NCBI GenBank assembly: GCA_016707075.1
Contig: JADJII010000007.1
Span: 225,891-289,890, forward strand
Length of the DNA: 64,000 nt
Direction of reading: 5' to 3'
Source of the DNA: Egaibacter danicus
GTDB taxonomy: Bacteria > Pseudomonadota > Gammaproteobacteria > Burkholderiales > Burkholderiaceae_C
A program made the position numbers and the translations under genes. The notes under the pieces are model-generated. The model saw only the letters and a list, made by a program, of their open reading frames with translations. It had not been told where the DNA came from and searched no databases. Positions 61,105 through 64,000 of this stretch are shown here, piece after piece. Within the stretch, counting starts at the first letter, position 1; every line of letters starts with the position of its first letter.

Positions 61105-62310
61105 TCAAACCCGCTCCAGAATCGCGGCAATGCCCTGCCCCACCCCGATGCACATGGTGCACAGCGCATACCGGCCCCCGGTTTGATGCAACTGGCTCAC
61201 CGCCGTGGTGGCCAGCCGCGCGCCCGATGCACCCAGCGGATGCCCCAGCGCAATGGCGCCGCCCCACCGGTTCACGCGCGGGTCGTCGTCGGGCAAGCCC
61301 AGCAGGCGCAGCACGGCCAGACCTTGTGCGGCGAAGGCTTCGTTCAGCTCGATCACATCCATCTGCCCGATCGTCAGGCCAGTCAGCGCCAGCACCTTTT
61401 GCGTGGTCGGTGCCGGGCCAATGCCCATGATGCGCGGCGGCACACCAGCGGTGGCCATGCCCACCACGCGGGCGCGGGGTGTCAGGCCGTTTCTGGCGGC
61501 GGTAGCTTCATCGGCCAGCAACAGGGCGCAAGCGCCATCGTTCACGCCGCTGGCGTTACCGGCCGTAACCGTGCCGTCAGGTCGCACGATGGGTTTGAGT
61601 TTGCCCAGCGCGTCCAGCGAGGTTTCACGGGGATGTTCGTCCCTGCTGACGATCACGGCGTCGCCCTTCTTTTGCGGGATCGTCACCGGGGTGATTTCTG
61701 CATCGAAGTAGCCCGCTTGTTGAGCGGCGACGGCCTTCATCTGGCTGGCCAGCGCCATCCTGTCCTGCGCCTCACGGCTGATGTTGTAGTCGTTCGCCAC
61801 GTTTTCGGCGGTCTCGGGCATGGCGTCCACGCCGTATTTTTCTTTCATCAGCTTGTTGATGAAACGCCAGCCGATGGTGGTGTCGTACACCGCGTTGGTG
61901 CGGCTGAAGGCAGCGTCCATCTTGGGCATGACGAACGGCGCGCGGCTCATGCTCTCGACGCCACCCGCTATCATTAACGTAGCTTCCCTGGCTTTGATGG
62001 CACGGGCTGCCGTGCCCAGAGCATCCAGACCCGAGCCACACAGCCGGTTGACGGTGGCGCCCGGCACGTCGACCGGCAAGCCCGCCAACAGTGACGCCAT
62101 GCGCGCCACGTTGCGGTTGTCTTCACCCGCCTGATTGGCGCAGCCGTAGATGACGTCAGTGACCATCTGCCAATCCACCTTCGGGTTGCGCGCCATCAGC
62201 GCCTTGAGCGGGATGGCGCCCAGATCGTCGGTGCGCACACTGCTCAGGGCGCCGCCATAACGGCCAAAAGGGGTGCGGATGGCGTCACAGATGAAAGCGT
62301 GGGAAGTCAT
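61105..62310 (-). CDS. pcaF: 3-oxoadipyl-CoA thiolase, second copy
   Basis: A 401-residue thiolase closely similar along its length to the gene at 28933-30135: 'AFICDAIRTPFGRYGGALSS', 'NRLCGSGLDALGTAARAIKA' (active Cys near residue 91), 'GGAIALGHPLGASGARLATT' and 'CTMCIGVGQGIAAILERV'. It splits 3-oxoadipyl-CoA to succinyl-CoA and acetyl-CoA. It stands alone, not in a pathway operon, with GNAT downstream. It may serve other aromatic routes (protocatechuate, catechol or phenylacetate) under different control. Confidence 0.92.
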   Translation of the reverse strand: MTSHAFICDAIRTPFGRYGGALSSVRTDDLGAIPLKALMARNPKVDWQMVTDVIYGCANQAGEDNRNVARMASLLAGLPVDVPGATVNRLCGSGLDALGTAARAIKAREATLMIAGGVESMSRAPFVMPKMDAAFSRTNAVYDTTIGWRFINKLMKEKYGVDAMPETAENVANDYNISREAQDRMALASQMKAVAAQQAGYFDAEITPVTIPQKKGDAVIVSRDEHPRETSLDALGKLKPIVRPDGTVTAGNASGVNDGACALLLADEATAARNGLTPRARVVGMATAGVPPRIMGIGPAPTTQKVLALTGLTIGQMDVIELNEAFAAQGLAVLRLLGLPDDDPRVNRWGGAIALGHPLGASGARLATTAVSQLHQTGGRYALCTMCIGVGQGIAAILERV

Positions 62311-62395
62311 GTCGGTCCTCGGGGTGATGCAACATTTTCACCGATGGATGAACCCACAGACAGCACAAACGGGACAGTACGGGACAATACGAACC

Positions 62396-62833
62396 ATGTT
62401 GATGCAGCCCTCTCAAGCCGATGTTCGCCGTTTTTTCTGCTCGGTTTATGCCAAAGCCCTTTCCGGGCAAACGCTGGAAGCTATTGAAACCATAGCGAGC
62501 CTGTGGATTGACGAGCACCCCGAATACCACGCCGAGCTGGCGGATGTGGATGCGGCGCTGCGCAACATGGCGGTGGCGGAAGAAGGTAAAACCAACGCAT
62601 TTTTGCACCTATCCATGCACCTGTCCATCAGCGAGCAATGCTCCATCGACCAGCCACGCGGCATCCGCCAGGCTGTGGAGCTGCTGACGCATCGGCGCAA
62701 TTCCCTGCACGAGGCGCACCACAACACCATGGAGTGCCTGGGCCGGATGATCTGGGAAAGCCAGCGCGCCGGGCGCCCGCCGGATGGGGATGCGTATATC
62801 GCCTGTGTGCAGCGGTTTGCTACACGGGACTAA
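62396..62833 (+). CDS. DUF1841 protein
   Basis: A 145-residue soluble protein of the DUF1841 family: 'SQADVRRFFCSVYAKALSGQ', 'WIDEHPEYHAELADVDAALR', 'TNAFLHLSMHLSISEQCSID' and 'TMECLGRMIWESQRAGRPPD'. The invariant 'NxFLHLSMHLxISEQ' block with several His is present. Function unknown. The start is ATG 62396 or, equally possible, ATG 62402. It is divergent from the thiolase gene and ends near a strong terminator. Confidence 0.88.
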   Translation: MLMQPSQADVRRFFCSVYAKALSGQTLEAIETIASLWIDEHPEYHAELADVDAALRNMAVAEEGKTNAFLHLSMHLSISEQCSIDQPRGIRQAVELLTHRRNSLHEAHHNTMECLGRMIWESQRAGRPPDGDAYIACVQRFATRD

Positions 62834-62848
62834 ACCCGCCCAGAAACA

Positions 62849-62874
62849 AAAAGGCCGCTCAATGAGCGGCCTTT
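62849..62874. terminator. Bidirectional intrinsic terminator
   Basis: AAAGGCCGCTC-AAT-GAGCGGCCTTT (62850-62874), a perfect 11-bp stem with A- and T-rich flanks, between the convergent DUF1841 and cytochrome c genes. Confidence 0.92.
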
Positions 62875-62894
62875 CAGGACACTGGATACGAAAG

Positions 62895-63556
62895 TTACTT
62901 GAACTTGTTCTGCGGCACCGTCTTCAGATCGGTCGGCAGCGAGTGCACGTAGTTGGCCAGTTCCTTGAGTTCCGCATTCGAAAACTGCTTGGCAATGCCC
63001 GCCATCACGCCGTTGGAGCGGCCCCAGGTGGCGTTGCCCTCGGTTTTGTAGGATTTCAGCGCCACAAACAGGTAGTCCGCATGCTGGCCAGCGATTTTCG
63101 GGTAGGTGGGGTCAATCGGCTTGGCAAAGTTGTCGCCATGGCAGGATACGCAGGCGCCTTTGGTCAACAGCTCGGCTACCTTGCCGCTGGCTTCGGCTTT
63201 GCCGGCTACCGGGGCACCCTCAACGTTGCCGCTGGCTTCGTAATAAGCAGCCACATCGGCCAAATCCTGATCATTCATGGAATCCGTGACACCGCGCATG
63301 GTGGGGTGCTTGCGGTCGCCTTTTTGTAGGCGTTCAGGGCGGAAACAATGTACTTGGCACCCTGACCGGAGATCATGGGCACCTTGTAAATCTCGGGGAA
63401 ACTGGCTTGATAGCCCTTGATGCCGTGGCAGCCGATACACATGGCGATTTTCCCCTGGCCAGCCTTGGCATCACCTTTGACCTCCTGGGCGTTGGCGGAA
63501 AACGCCGTCACGCAAGCGACAAGCAGGGCAGACATCGACAAGAACAGTTTTTTCAT
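62895..63556 (-). pseudogene. Diheme cytochrome c4-type protein, one-base frameshift
   Basis: A periplasmic electron carrier of about 220 residues with two heme c sites. The first frame has a signal peptide ('FLSMSALLVACVTAFSANAQ') and heme site 'KIAMCIGCHGIKGYQASF', then 'QGAKYIVSALNAYKK'. The frame breaks at about 63319 where a G is missing after AAAAAG; the restored reading is 'GDRKHPTMRGVTDSMNDQDL', followed by the second heme site 'KGACVSCHGDNFAKPIDPT' and 'HADYLFVALKSYKTEG'. It probably passes electrons to a terminal oxidase. The break is at a short G run and may be a read error. Confidence 0.85.
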
Positions 63557-63665
63557 TTTGCGAGGACAATCAATCAGTGACTGGAAAACGGGTGTACGAG
63601 ATTATATCGACCACTCTTTTCCACCGATTTGACCATTTGGTCTGCCATTTTTCCTGCCACCCACC

Positions 63666-64000
63666 ATGACCATGAAATTCAAGGGAACCAAGAACTACGT
63701 TGCCACGCAGGACCTGATGCTGTCCGTCAACGCGGGCATTACCCTCAAGCGCCCCCTGCTGGTGAAAGGCGAGCCCGGCACCGGCAAAACGATGCTGGCC
63801 GAGGAAGTGGCCCAGGCATTGAACATGCCGCTGCTGCAATGGCACATCAAATCCACTACCAAGGCTCAGCAGGGTTTGTATGAATACGACGCGGTGAGCC
63901 GTCTGCGTGACTCGCAGTTGTCTGACGTGGACGGTGGCGAAAGGGTAAAGGACATTCACAACTACATCGTCAAGGGCGTGCTCTGGCAGGCATTTACAGC
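63666..64000 (+). CDS. MoxR-type AAA+ ATPase, partial
   Basis: The first 111 residues of an AAA+ ATPase run off the window end. Sequence: 'TKNYVATQDLMLSVNAGITL', Walker A 'LLVKGEPGTGKTMLAEEVAQ' near residue 33, then 'HIKSTTKAQQGLYEYDAVSR' and 'VKDIHNYIVKGVLWQAF', a MoxR-type pattern as in CoxD-like proteins (aerobic carbon monoxide dehydrogenase accessory) and other chaperone-like ATPases. The usual partner, a von Willebrand domain protein, would lie beyond the window. ATG 63666 is used; the second ATG at 63672 is equally possible. Confidence 0.88.
   Translation, partial: MTMKFKGTKNYVATQDLMLSVNAGITLKRPLLVKGEPGTGKTMLAEEVAQALNMPLLQWHIKSTTKAQQGLYEYDAVSRLRDSQLSDVDGGERVKDIHNYIVKGVLWQAFT

Noticed and set aside
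62479..62497. GCTATT-GAAACC-ATAGC in the DUF1841 gene as another dispersed repeat
   Set aside because: It shares only the short dyad, lacks the CGCATATT core, and the encoded 'LEAIETIA' is close to what the family normally has.

Overview
The window looks like a chromosomal segment of a Burkholderiales bacterium, most likely Comamonadaceae (Rhodoferax/Polaromonas/Acidovorax-like). The evidence is the high-GC coding sequence, the complete aerobic benzoyl-CoA (box) cluster, a 3-hydroxybenzoate 4-hydroxylase of the Comamonas MobA type, several orphan TctC (Bug) binding proteins, the betaproteobacterial caa3 cytochrome oxidase gene order, and dispersed copies of a short repeat (GCTAT-n-ATAGC followed by a tACGCATATT core). 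No rRNA, tRNA, CRISPR array or prophage was seen.

Layout. 1-2325 is accessory: the end of a Phd/VapC-type toxin-antitoxin pair and a two-gene operon of unknown function with lower GC. 2427-8758 holds an esterase, a YegD-like Hsp70, an ABC permease without partners, a two-component system and a HbpS/GlcG protein. 8788-12394 holds an ankyrin protein and a DUF5666/DUF6502 pair divergent from a small secreted repeat protein, with a perfect 18-bp inverted repeat between them. 12569-14275 is a UbiB/ABC1 kinase. 14302-20593 is a probable C5-dicarboxylate (itaconate/mesaconate/citramalate-like) catabolic operon with TctC and LysR. 20649-23673 is lysR-mobA. 23909-28692 is lysR, tctC, an M20 (hippurate-hydrolase-like) amidohydrolase and a dadA-like oxidase behind a tandem glycine riboswitch. 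28933-42590 is the box cluster: the lower-pathway beta-oxidation genes and boxABC on the minus strand, boxR, and DUF4863, boxD, benzoate-CoA ligase and a decayed hydrolase on the plus strand, ending in an IS3 remnant. 42867 is rpoH behind a perfect CIRCE element. 43826-53013 is the cytochrome c oxidase operon with its assembly factors. 53075-64000 is housekeeping and mixed genes: DUF2244, a BioC-like methyltransferase, comF, trmL, MaoC, ParA, a KefF/KefC pair, TauE, GNAT, a second 3-oxoadipyl-CoA thiolase, DUF1841, cytochrome c4 and the start of a MoxR ATPase.

How the genes work together. The main theme is aromatic acid use. Benzoate is activated to benzoyl-CoA, epoxidised by BoxAB, cleaved by BoxC, oxidised by BoxD, then processed by hydratase, dehydrogenase and thiolase to succinyl-CoA and acetyl-CoA. 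The neighbouring M20 hydrolase could supply benzoate plus glycine from hippurate, and the glycine riboswitch in front of dadA would respond to the second product; this link is inference.

Caution. Seven otherwise ordinary genes (ankyrin, DUF5666, boxD, benzoate-CoA ligase, MaoC, kefC tail, cytochrome c4) carry frame breaks, mostly single-base indels in short homopolymers. Many are therefore probably sequence errors. The hydrolase beside the IS remnant and boxD (19-bp duplication plus an apparent internal deletion) look more like real decay or misassembly.
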